The notes below the pieces were generated by a model. It had not been told where the DNA came from. It did not search any database and was given only the letters and a program-made list of their open reading frames with translations. Positions 54,829-64,000 of a DNA stretch of 64,000 nt are shown here, one piece after another. The position numbers and the translations under genes are program-made. The DNA is from Allium sativum (Eukaryota; Streptophyta; Magnoliopsida; Asparagales; Amaryllidaceae): the NCBI GenBank assembly GCA_030737875.1, contig CM060921.1, forward strand, positions 401,490,192 to 401,554,191, read 5' to 3'. Position 1 is the stretch's first letter, and every line of letters begins with the position of its first letter.

Positions 54829-55163
54829 GTCCTAATGATAGAAGTAAACACTGTTCCTTGCATGACTCCATCAATCGTCTTAATTCATCACGTAATTTTA
54901 TTGGTATGGAAAGCTATTGAATTCATTTTTGACTTTCAAACTGCCAAAAATAAACTAGCTTATTTAACTCTGTATGTATTTTCATGTATTTAAATATTGG
55001 TTTACGCTTCAAGCATTCACATTACATTGCACATTGCAATTTAATGTACCCTTATGTTGTGTTTTCCTTTTTAATTTTTCAGGCTCTTGCAGTAAACCCA
55101 CCCATCTATCCTCAAGCGTTTTTCCGATTTCTTCTGGATTTGTCTCCTAGAAGGTCCAAGTAA
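54829..55163 (+). pseudogene. D-alanine-D-alanine ligase-family gene, last two exons
   Basis: Plus-strand exon 54829-54891 after TTTCAG encodes VLMIEVNTVPCMTPSIVLIH. The next exon, 55083-55163, after TTTTTCAG encodes PPIYPQAFFRFLLDLSPRRS and ends in TAA. Together they match the C-terminus of the plant plastid D-Ala-D-Ala ligase-like protein, where the ATP-grasp motif EVNT-PGMT holds metal-binding Glu and Asn; here Gly is Cys in the PGMT part. Upstream exons are absent, so only the end of the gene is present. Its orientation is opposite to the thiolase fragment. Confidence 0.8.
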
Positions 55164-57723
55164 AAGCTTCTATAACACAAGGCTCGCTTGATCACATACA
55201 TTCCAGTTATGATAATAAAGACCATGTATTCTTTTAACCTTGCTTGTGTTATCATCATTCCTTTAATGTATAAACTTCTCTAATTGTCAGAAAAAACCTT
55301 TTTTAGCAGCCTAAAATAAAACAGGATTTATTTAAATATTTGCATGTGTACTATAAAAGCATACACAGGTGGAAAGGCTCATGTTACATGCACAACTAGA
55401 AGTCATCAAAATATAATTTAATACAAGAACATTATGCAACAATAAGAAAATGATAACCAGTCATCTCAGATTGCATGAATTCCTACGTTTGGGTTATTTG
55501 TCTTCAAGTTATTTCAAGTTGCTTAGCCACCTGATATAAGATTACTCATAATTTGTGAGAAGCTGCCAAAAAGTGCATATCGGCATAGGGGACGAAAATA
55601 TAATATAATAGTGAATCTCTATATGCATATAAAATCTTGCATACATTCATACATCCCTATATTAAATGGATTCTGTATGGTGGACATAAAATGAGCCAAA
55701 AGCAATTGTCTTTTCAGGTCTAGGCTTAGATATATACATCAAAATAATACTTCTTGGATTTCTAAATTTTCCTTCTGCTCAGTTTTTTATTTTTATTTTT
55801 TTGAAACGTATATTTGCATGTATGTTTGCAATGTATTTCTTTGTGCAAGTTTTATATAATGCATATATAAATACATAGATAATGGCTCAGAAAAAAAAGA
55901 TTAGCATCACTTCAACAGTGCTTTCAACAGTGCTAGTGATATGTTTCCTCGATAGAAGATATTTTAAGCATCCAAAATTGGTAAGACTCTCATAATATAC
56001 CAGATTGGTAAATTATCCATATATTTATAACTAATTACCAGTTTATACTATAGTGTAATTACACACAAAAGCCCTTAAAAATCAACTGCATGTTGATCGA
56101 GCAGCTGGAAATGTATACTGATAGATAAGTTTACATTTTGATGTATCAGGTATTCATGTACATTTTGAAAGAACATTTCAGTATAGTAACATTAATAATA
56201 ATTCTCTGTGTAGTCCTTTTTACCTGAATAGGATGACTTGCTACCAAATTTAAACTTCTGAGCCCAAAATGTAATCACAATAAATTTTCTTAGTTAATTA
56301 TATACCTTATGCACATTAAATTTCCTATTACTTTAATGTTTACGCTAAGTATATAAAAAACAGATTTTGAATTGGTGGATTGACAGTGTTAATAGTCATT
56401 CATTGAAAAAAAAATAGTTAATGATTTTTTGCCTAATATGATGGTTCTTTGCGTCTACAATTAGTTACACATGTATAACCAGAAAGTAATCGATTTCCCA
56501 TTGTAGATCGTGATGCATTAAAGAAAGATTTCATTAATTAAGCGAAATACAGTTAGTAGTTTAATGATCTACATTTATGCTTATTTTTTCCTTTTTAGTT
56601 TAATTAGGAATACTAATTTGTGAATCAATCAAGCTCTTGAATCATCCAAACAGTCATGTATTTGCTTAATGTCAGCGTGAGGACGGTTTGGGTTAAAGCA
56701 TGGAAAACTCTTAATGGACAATGAAGCAAAAAAAATAGGGTTGATTTATTTTTAAATTCACCATTATACCAATTATTTATTTAATTATTTGTTGGTATTT
56801 TTAGCTTGTTAAATCTTATGTAGTCGAAATGGAATAAGATCTTTTCATATTTATATATTTATATTTATTTATTTGTTGTTTACATTTATAATATTGATTT
56901 TAGTTAGCTGCTTACTGTAACATATTATTAGTGGATGCAAATCTGAGTGTTTTTAGCTTTGCGCTATATAAAGACAGCTTATTCTTATATGAAGGTAGAT
57001 TTATGATTCGCAACTGATTGAAACAATGTCAAAAAAAATTCGGATATTTTATAAATACTTTATTTCTATTATTTAATTAACATTCTACAGTGGGTTGTTT
57101 CCTCCTGTTTTTTAAGGCATACCATAATGAAGTAGTTTCTAGTTTAGGGAAATAATTTTAAATACTGATGCTGAATTTAGAATCAAATTATTTTATGGCT
57201 TATTTTTTATATTGATCCTCTTATGAATTATCGATACTCCACAATCAAAATCTTTCTACATTTTCTTATTTCACTTCCACTTTCTCTAATGCATGAAGCA
57301 TCTTCCCTACATATTTTCTCCGCAGATCCACTGTTTTATAAATTGGATTTTACTTTTATTGTAAACAAAATAAATTTTGTTTCTTCTATGTTTACAAATT
57401 ATATTCACGACGATTTTTATATCATGCATTCACTTCCGTTGATTCCTTTTATTAGTTTACAAGCATGTAAACTTCCAAATTCAAATCTCTGCTGCACAGA
57501 TAGTGCTCAAGGTAAAAGTAGCAAAAAATAAATATTCACCTCACGAGGAGGATAAATTCAAATCCATAATGCCCGCTTTTATCATCAAAAAAGATTCATA
57601 AAAGCATTAAAAACTCCTCCAAGTAAAACCGTGTTTCTTTATCTTGTCGCTGATACCCATTAGTTCAGACTGATTCAAAATTTCATTGTTTTGATATTTT
57701 ACCATTTGCAATAACATACAAAG
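55164..57723. other. AT-rich DNA after the gene fragments; no gene seen
   Basis: Long A/T-rich stretch, possibly continuing 3' flank of the captured ligase fragment and then old intergenic DNA. A plus frame at 57223-57531 is hydrophobic and AT-biased and I take it as chance. No CACTA right terminus found. Confidence 0.5.
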
Positions 57724-58002
57724 TGTAACACCCCGAATTTCAGTTAATACTAATATTCACTAAATGCAGAATAAATAATCTCAGATGTAAGAAATGGGGG
57801 AAACGGGCTATGCTGTTGCGTTCGTCTCGGAAAAATACGCAGAATAGAGTCCGAAATTTTGTAAATCGGAGTCCGTATGACCCATTTAAGGCCCAAAGAA
57901 GTTTTCAGGAAATTCCATATTAAAAACAGATTTAAAATTCAAATTCAGATTTCGAAATTGGAACCAGCGGGGGCCAGGCGGGAAATTTCCCGCCCTAGCC
58001 AT

Positions 58003-58076
58003 GTCGACAGGGCTGTCGACAGGCCTGTCGACTTGGGCCAGGCCAAGTCGACTGCCCTGTCGACTTGCCTGTCGAC
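58003..58076. repeat. E6 LTR palindrome array (GTCGAC type, six copies)
   Basis: GTCGAC at 58003, 58015, 58027, 58047, 58059 and 58071, four of the five intervals exactly 12 bp, with CAGGGCT/AGGCCT spacers. Confidence 0.92.
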
Positions 58077-58216
58077 ACAGGGTGTCGGGCCAATTGGCCT
58101 GGGTGCACCAGGTCTGGTTTTTCTGGCTGGTTTGGGCTGTGTTCTGGAAACTTCCTAAATCTGACGGACCTAAACTAACCTAGGGTAAATCTAAGGGTCT
58201 AAAACACAACCTAATC

Positions 58217-58226
58217 CTATAAATAC
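58217..58226 (+). promoter_or_regulatory. E6 LTR TATA box
   Basis: CTATAAATAC about 495 bp into the LTR, followed by ACCCTAAGAC. Confidence 0.65.
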
Positions 58227-58568
58227 ACCCTAAGACTACCCTAATCCGTACTAAAAATAGATCCTATGTCGTCATGCCGCTAAAATGCAACTTAGAAGGA
58301 GCCTCCACTAATTAGAAAAGAGGGTTGCAAGCTAATCAACTACTAATCCACCTCTACTTCAACTCTAGCAACTATCTAAGGAGCTAATCTTGGAGTTTGT
58401 GAGTTTCTATCACTTTAATAACCAATTGCTAAATTAAGTAGATGAGATATGATGAGATCATGCGGTTTTGTATGCGGATTAGTGGGTTTTAAGTCAAATG
58501 ATATGATGTTAGTTTGCTAATCTATGTTTAACATTGATTTATAATAACCCTATGTTTATGCAAGTTAA

Positions 58569-58680
58569 GTGGTGGGTTTTATGCATGCTAAGTATTTGGT
58601 TTTATGCATGCTAAGTACTTGGTTTTATGCGTGCTAAGTATTTGGTTTTATGTATGCTAAGTGTTTGGTTTTATGCTAGA
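58569..58680. repeat. 23-24-bp tandem repeat in the E6 LTR
   Basis: About 4.5 units of GGTTTTATGCATGCTAAGTA with small changes. Confidence 0.9.
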
Positions 58681-58687
58681 ATCATGA

Positions 58688-59000
58688 TATGCAAGTTTGT
58701 CTCTTTTTATGATATGCATAACATATGCAAGTTTGCCTCTATGTATGACATGTTATGCAAGTTCATATGCAAGTTTATGTGCAAGTTCATATGCAAGTTT
58801 GTCTCTTTTTATGATATGCATAACATATGCAAGTTTGCCTCTATGTATGACATGTTATGCAAGTTCATATGCAAGTTTATGTGCAAGTTCATATGCAAGT
58901 TTGTCTCTTTTTATGACATGCATAACATATGCAAGTTTGCCTCTATGTATGACATGTTATGCAAGTTCATATGCAAGTTCATGTGCAAGTTTGCCTCTTT
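58688..59000. repeat. 102-bp tandem repeat in the E6 LTR (3 units)
   Basis: The anchor GTCTCTTTTT recurs at 58699, 58801 and 58903. Each unit is itself built of ATGCAAGTTYATRTG sub-repeats. Because 102 is a multiple of 3, long repetitive open frames arise in two frames; they are not genes. Confidence 0.93.
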
Positions 59001-59334
59001 GTATGACATATATGTATATGCAAGTTCACCCCTTTGTATGTCATGCATACATATGCAAGTTACCCTCTTTATATGACATATGTGCTTCATGCAAGTTTGG
59101 GTTAAATGCTAGTTGGGTTTAATGTATGCTCATATATGCAAGTTGACACCTTTTGAACCCATGATAAAGTTATATGCTATGTTGGTTAAACCCATGACAT
59201 TTGTAATGAATCTTCCCTTTATTATGTCATGTTATGAGAACGAATTACGTGGGGAACGATGGGGTTAATATGCATGTTAATAAAATGAGGTGAAATGGGT
59301 ATGATTAAGCATACCACAAATTAAATGGACATAA

Positions 59335-59463
59335 TTGGGAATTTACCTATTGAGTTAGGTCTACCCATATTATGAAGTTGGGAATTTACCTATTGAGTTA
59401 GGTCTACCCATACTATGGAATTGGGAATTTACCTATTGAGTTAGGTCTACCCATATTCTTGAA
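59335..59463. repeat. 43-bp triplication in the E6 LTR
   Basis: TTGGGAATTTACCTATTGAG starts at 59335, 59378 and 59421, with nearly identical units. Confidence 0.92.
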
Positions 59464-59540
59464 AACTTGAATATTAATTAAGGATAATTAATATAAATTA
59501 TGAGGGTGATTAATTAGGTGTAATTAATCGACTAAGACAC

Positions 59541-60068
59541 GAGGTTGGACTCAGTTGTAGCGTAAAACTGCCCGGACCCAACCGGCTTAACCAGTTGCTA
59601 CAAATGTTAGCCCAATGTGAGAGGTCTTAGGCACAAACTAAATACGTGATTAATGTAAAGACACGAGGTTAGACTCGGTTATGACATAAGGCTGCCCGGA
59701 CCCAACCGGCTTAACCAGCGGTCATAAAAGATAGTCTAATGTGAGAGGTCTTTATGAGGATCACGGTCTTAATTAATTAAGAAACACTTAACCATATTAG
59801 CATGTAGGTGGACATGAGGGGTTAAGTGGGTGCCTTGGGGGGCATGAGGAAATCTAGTGGGTGCCTTGTGTGGCAATTGAAATACGATTAGATGATTTAA
59901 CCAAATTTTAAACATGTAAGTGGACATGATAACTAAATGGGTTAAGTGGGATACACTAGATAGAGAGACAAGCTTAGGTGGGTAGCTTGTGGGGGCCCAT
60001 TACAACCGGTATCCCATACGTATCTTTGTGAGCTCGGCCCATGCCGAGGACGGGACACGCGTACTGGG
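59541..60068 (+). other. E6 LTR structured cassette
   Basis: Copy 1: TTGGAC 59545-59550 with GCCCAA 59610-59615 (one mismatch); TTGTAGC with GCTACAA 59597-59603. Copy 2: TTAGACT 59669-59675 with AGTCTAA 59733-59739; TTATGAC 59679-59685 with GTCATAA 59721-59727. Inner CCGG/CCGG around ACCCAA in both. Third: CCCATTAC 59996-60003 with GTACTGGG 60061-60068 (7 of 8), inner CTCGG 60033-60037 with CCGAG 60044-60048. Confidence 0.82.
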
Positions 60069-61006
60069 TTTGTCTATAAGAGGCCAAAACGGGTTAGCGG
60101 TGGCAACGCAAGTCCAACGGGTTTCATTTGCGTGTGTGGGCCCGGGCTGGTAGCTAAGACGTTGTTGCATCGTGTAGGTATAAACCGTGCATCAGTGTTG
60201 TTATCAGGTTGCCACTTTGGGGAATGATACACCCCACTGTGGGACCAGCACGGATATCTATGTTAGGGAGCCGATCAAATGGGGGTAGTGGGTACACCTA
60301 GCGGAGATAGGGGCAGGCGGCACCTATATAGTCAGCTAGGGGTACAAGAAACTACCATTAAGATTTACTAAGTACACTTAGTGGGATCAACCTTTAAAAT
60401 TAGGAATGACTGGTGTGGTGCAGTGTAGTAATTATCCTTGGGTGGGTAGATGCGTCTTTACGGTTATCTTAGTTTATCCTAAGTCTACCAAGCTGCTTAG
60501 TGTAGCCATTCATCCCCAGACGTTACCGTATATCAAGCTTATGTCTTCTCTGGTTACTTTAATGATTGTATTGTTAAAGTTATAGGACTCGCTCAGACTT
60601 ATGTCTGACCCCGTTGTTTTTATCTTTTTCCCAACCCGCAGGTTCTCAGAGTGGGCCCAGTGCGAGTGGTCTTTGATCAGGCTGCTTTATTCTCTTTGGG
60701 AGCTTGGACCGTAGGAGTAAAGCTCAGCTTATCCTTTTCTTTTATGGCTATCAGTTCATGTATTGGGATTATGTATTTTTATTTATCAGGATGGATATTT
60801 TTTTTGTACTTGACTCTTGTTATGGTTTTTGTGATGTAACCAAACATGTTTTACTTTCCGCTGCAATAAAATGATGTTTTACATTTTCAAGTATTACTTA
60901 TATCTGTCTTGTTGTAATTTTTCTGTTCTATATTCACTTAAAATACTCCATCGATGTTATGGCATTCCCTTAGAGAGTGACCATAGCAGGTGTGGGGTGT
61001 TACACG

Positions 61007-61018
61007 TGATATCAGAGC
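61007..61018 (+). other. E6 primer binding site, one mismatch
   Basis: TGATATCAGAGC against the canonical TGGTATCAGAGC, two bases after the LTR end. Confidence 0.85.
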
Positions 61019-61201
61019 TTAAGGTTACCAGAACAGATAAAATCTTTAGAAAAAACTATTTTTCTAAGAAAATTTTTGAAAGAAATATTTTCAAAAACAT
61101 GTCTTTTAAGAGAAAAGTTTTTGAAAGAAAAGAATAATCCCCGATAGCCATATCTTTATCTTTTGAATTCTCCGTTTGAATCTTTCCTTTTTCGTCTCAG
61201 C

Positions 61202-64000
61202 ATGGCTGAAGATCTTTATCTTCCGGACGGTGTAGCGGTACCAGTATGGTATAGGAGGTTGTTAGAGGCTAGGGCCGCCGCTGCAGGTCCAGCAAATGTT
61301 CCTCCTCCACCCATTGCACCCGTTCCTCCTCGCACGGATACTTTTGCTAAGACTTGTAAGGAGTTTAAGGCTATGGGAGGGAAACCTTTTGTGGGAGCTA
61401 GGGATTGGCTTAAAGAGACGGAAGAATTGATGGAAATCTTGGAAGTGGAAGAGGGAAAGAAAGTCAAGTTAGCCGCTTGGTTAATGGAAGGAGAGGCCTC
61501 GTTCTGGTGGGAGGTCACTAATGGAGAACGCCCTGTTGACTCTTGGGTGGATTTCAGGCAAAGGTTTGAGGCAAAGTTTCTCTCAAAAGCGGAAGAAAAT
61601 ATGTACGTGGAAAGGTTCTTGAACTTAAAGCAAGGGAACTTGTCGGTGAAAGAATATGTTAACAAGTTTAATCAGTTAGCAAGGTTCAACATAGACTTGG
61701 TAAACACACCGGAAGAGAAGGCTTTGAGGTTCGTTAAAGGTTTGAACGAACCGATGCATGGGTTGGCTATGACCCACATCTCTATGGGGGCCACCTTCGA
61801 GAAGTTAGTAGACATGGAATTCATGCATGAGGAAGAGAAGGGCCCCAATGCTATTAAGGCACCCGAGAAGAAAGGAGATCAGAAGAAACCTCAACAACAA
61901 AATAAGGGTGGGAAAGGTAACGGTGGCAAGGGAAAGAAGAAGTGCTTCAATTGTGGGACACTAGGCCACCTAAACAAGGATTGTCGCAAGAGAGGAAGAC
62001 TGGCTGCTTCCACTGTGGCGAAGCAGGGCATCTGATGAAAGACTGTCCAAAGAAGGAGCAAAGGACGGGGTCTACCTCAGGAGGACAGGTGCAAGCTCTT
62101 GTGGCACCAGCTCAGGCAAGGGGGCGAGTTCAGCCTCTCGCGGTTCCACCGATTCGGGAAAGAGGTAGAACTATTTCCATTGAAAGTCTAGTTTTTCTGT
62201 TCGATCATCCTGTCCGTACTTTATTTGATTCTGACGCATCGAGTTCGTTTATCTCGTCGTTGTTAGTTGAGTCACTGCACTTAGACACCAGTTTAGTAGA
62301 TGATCCCTTAGCTGTTTCAAACCCAACTGGGGGCTCCATGATGTGTTTGGGTTTGAAAGTTTCTATACTTAGCATTGAGTTTAGATGTGATGCTTTTTGG
62401 GCTTCACGGGCTATGGGTTAGTTTTGGGCATGGACTGGTTAACCAGTAATGGTGCCGTTCTTGTTTGTGAAAGTAGAGTAGTTAGGCTTATGACCCGCTT
62501 GGGTAACACTCTCGAGATCTCTTGTAATCCCATGGAATCTGTTATGCTAAGTTATCTAGAATCGCTTGACACGTCGGTCGAGAGTGTGCGATCTGTTAGT
62601 GTGATCCGGGAATACTCGGATGTGTTTGAGGGGGTGAAGGGCTTACCTCCGGAGCGGGAGATTGACTTCCGAATATATCTGGTAGACAATGCCAAACCAG
62701 TATCTTGGCCAGTGTGCCACATGGCTCCTCATGAGACGAGGGAACTCCATAAGCAAGTAGGCGATTTGCTTGAGAAGGGGTTCATAAGACGAAGTATGTC
62801 GGAGTGGGGTGCTCCAGTAGTTTTTGCCACGAAGGCGGATGGGTCCCTCAGACTTTGTGTAGGCTAAGGAGAACTAAATAAACTCACAAAGAAGAATAGA
62901 CACCCATTGCCGAGGATTGATGGTCCCTTTGATCAGTTAGTTGTCGCCTCAGTATTTTCGCAGTTGGACTTAGCCACGGGGTTTCGTCAGTTGAGAGTGG
63001 CTGAGGATAGTATAGAGAAGATTGCCTTTAGGACTCCGGATGGTTTTTATGAATGGCTGGTGATGCCATTTGGTTTGACGAACGCCCCCGCATACTTTAT
63101 TGATTTGATGAGAAGGGTGTTCAGGGAGTACCTAAATAAGTTCGTAATGGTCTTTGTAAATGACATCTTGGTCTTTTCTAGGAGCGAAATAAGTTTTCGT
63201 ATGTGCTCAATAGGTTGAGCAAAGCCAGTTATGGGATAAACGGTGGTTTTGGAGCGAGACTGGCAAGGACATCCAGAGTTGGACAAGGGCTTAATTATTT
63301 AGCCATTTTTACTAGTATCATCTCACGTAGATCGTCTGAATTTGAAGGAGGTATCCCTCGGTTGTTTATCTGATATTGGTTTAGGCCTTTGGGGCTTGCA
63401 TTTGGGGGATGTCGAGTTCGACTAGGGTGGTCTGCGTGAGAGATGGACAGTTGGGATGATTTTGGATGGGGTAATATCCTGGTTTTCTCTAAAAGAAGAG
63501 AAGAGCATGCCCTACATCTTAGGGAAGTATTGGAGACTCTCCAAGCGCATAGTCTTAGGACAACAAAAGTGGATAGGATTCTTAGCATCCTATGAGTTTG
63601 AGATAGCGTATACCCATGGCAAGGGTAACATGGTAGCGGACGCCTTAAGTAGAAAAAGGTTGTCCTCGAGTTCATGGTTCGTTGAATGACGGAGCTTAGA
63701 GTTTATTTCTATGTTTGACTTTAGACCTTCCGTTGACTTTGTACCCGGTTTGCTAGCCTCCTTGGAGGTTAGGCCTACTCTTTTGGGACGGATTGGCGGA
63801 GCACAGCGAGACGACCCACAGTTGGTTGAGTTAGTAGAGAAGCTCATGAGAAGGGGGAGTCGTCCAGCCATTTAGGTAGGTACACCCTAGACGATAGGGG
63901 GTGCTTGCGTAGAGACGGTAGACTTTGTGTACCGCAAGACGAGGGTTTGAGGAAGCCTATACTTGATGATGCACATCGGTCAAAGATGACCATTCATCCC
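61202..64000 (+). pseudogene. E6 gag-pol, multiply frameshifted, truncated
   Basis: Start ATG 61202 (MAEDLYLPDGVAVP), chosen over the in-frame ATG at 61163 because it aligns with the other gags. Gag core and knuckle 1 (CFNCGTLGHLNKDC) lie in the first frame; a shift near 61995 leads to knuckle 2 (CFHCGEAGHLMKDC) and protease, where DSGAS has become DSDAS. A 4-nt loss near 62400 shifts frame again, and a TAA at 62865 replaces a Tyr codon in VDYREL. RT reaches FVNDILVFS (FVDD in E4), then an unrelated ~280-bp block follows (about 63183-63460). RT resumes at a second copy of ILVFS, then a deletion near 63553 jumps to the end of RNase H (KWIGFLASYEFEIAYTHGKG). Integrase finger start SKMTIHP is at the edge. 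Confidence 0.88.

Larger units (their letters stand above)
57724..61004 (+). repeat. E6 5' LTR (3281 bp)
   Basis: TGTAACACCCCGAA... to ...GGGGTGTTACA. Modules: GTCGAC array 58003-58076, TATA 58217-58226, 23-bp repeat 58569-58680, 102-bp tandem 58688-59000, 43-bp triplication 59335-59463, hairpin cassette 59541-60068, and a pyrimidine tract with CCCGCAG at about 60635 in place of the C-run. Confidence 0.9.
57724..64000 (+). mobile_element. E6: decayed Tekay/Del-like LTR retrotransposon, truncated by the window end
   Basis: 5' LTR 57724-61004, primer site, gag from 61202, broken pol to the window edge in the integrase zinc finger. Many frameshifts and stops, one inserted block and one deletion make it the most decayed coding region here. 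The possible target duplication is CAAAG (57719-57723); its partner lies outside. Confidence 0.9.

Noticed and set aside
57223..57531. 102-codon hydrophobic plus-strand frame
   Set aside because: AT-biased, no recognisable domain, no promoter or splice context; likely chance.
58627..59076. 149-codon repetitive frame
   Set aside because: Tandem 102-bp repeat in an LTR; openness follows from the period being a multiple of three.

Overview
This window is intergenic DNA from a flowering plant with a repeat-rich nuclear genome. No intact host gene is visible. At least six Ty3/gypsy LTR retrotransposons of the chromodomain-bearing Tekay/Del type account for roughly three quarters of it. The assignment rests on LTRs of about 2.8-3.4 kb, an initiator tRNA-Met primer site (TGGTATCAGAGC), a single-frame gag-protease-RT-RNase H-integrase polyprotein with a C-terminal chromodomain, and the purine tract AAGGNGGGGAGAA before the 3' LTR. 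I call the elements E1-E6 in order of appearance. The rest is AT-rich spacer, one MITE, tandem arrays, and a CACTA-type block carrying pieces of host genes.

Layout. 1-5020: E1, minus strand, cut by the window start (decayed gag-pol, then its 5' LTR). 5021-5548: old flank. 5549-25476: E2, plus strand, target duplication GCCGA on both sides. E2 is split between integrase and chromodomain by E3 (13035-21565, target duplication TGGAA). E3 has two nearly identical 3.4-kb LTRs around an internal region that keeps an intact gag ORF and has lost all of pol. 25482-30666: AT-rich spacer with a (GA)n tract, a G-run and a duplicated ~140-bp segment. 30670-31190: a PIF/Harbinger-type MITE. About 33.6-38.5 kb and 49.3-51.3 kb: two diverged 3' ends of one more family (E5), facing outward in inverted orientation around a 41-bp tandem array. 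E4 (38532-49292, minus strand, target duplication GTGAC) sits in that array with a gag-pol frame broken by one nonsense codon. 51341-57723: a CACTA left end followed by fragments of acetoacetyl-CoA thiolase, a D-Ala-D-Ala ligase-family gene and an unrecognised gene. 57724-64000: E6, plus strand, decayed and running off the window.

The most striking signal is not a gene. Each of the eight LTR copies of E1-E4 and E6 carries, far downstream of its TATA box, two tandem ~85-bp dyads that fold into three-tier hairpins with a conserved core. Between families the arms change on both sides so that pairing is kept. A third hairpin with the same property lies 180-400 bp further on. This looks like a conserved structured element of the retrotransposon transcript, or a conserved DNA dyad. 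Upstream of the TATA box, the LTRs also carry short-palindrome arrays whose position and design are kept although the palindrome sequence is replaced between families.

Nested order (E3 in E2, E4 in E5), LTR divergence and nonsense load agree: E3 is youngest, E4 young, E2 older, E1, E5 and E6 oldest.
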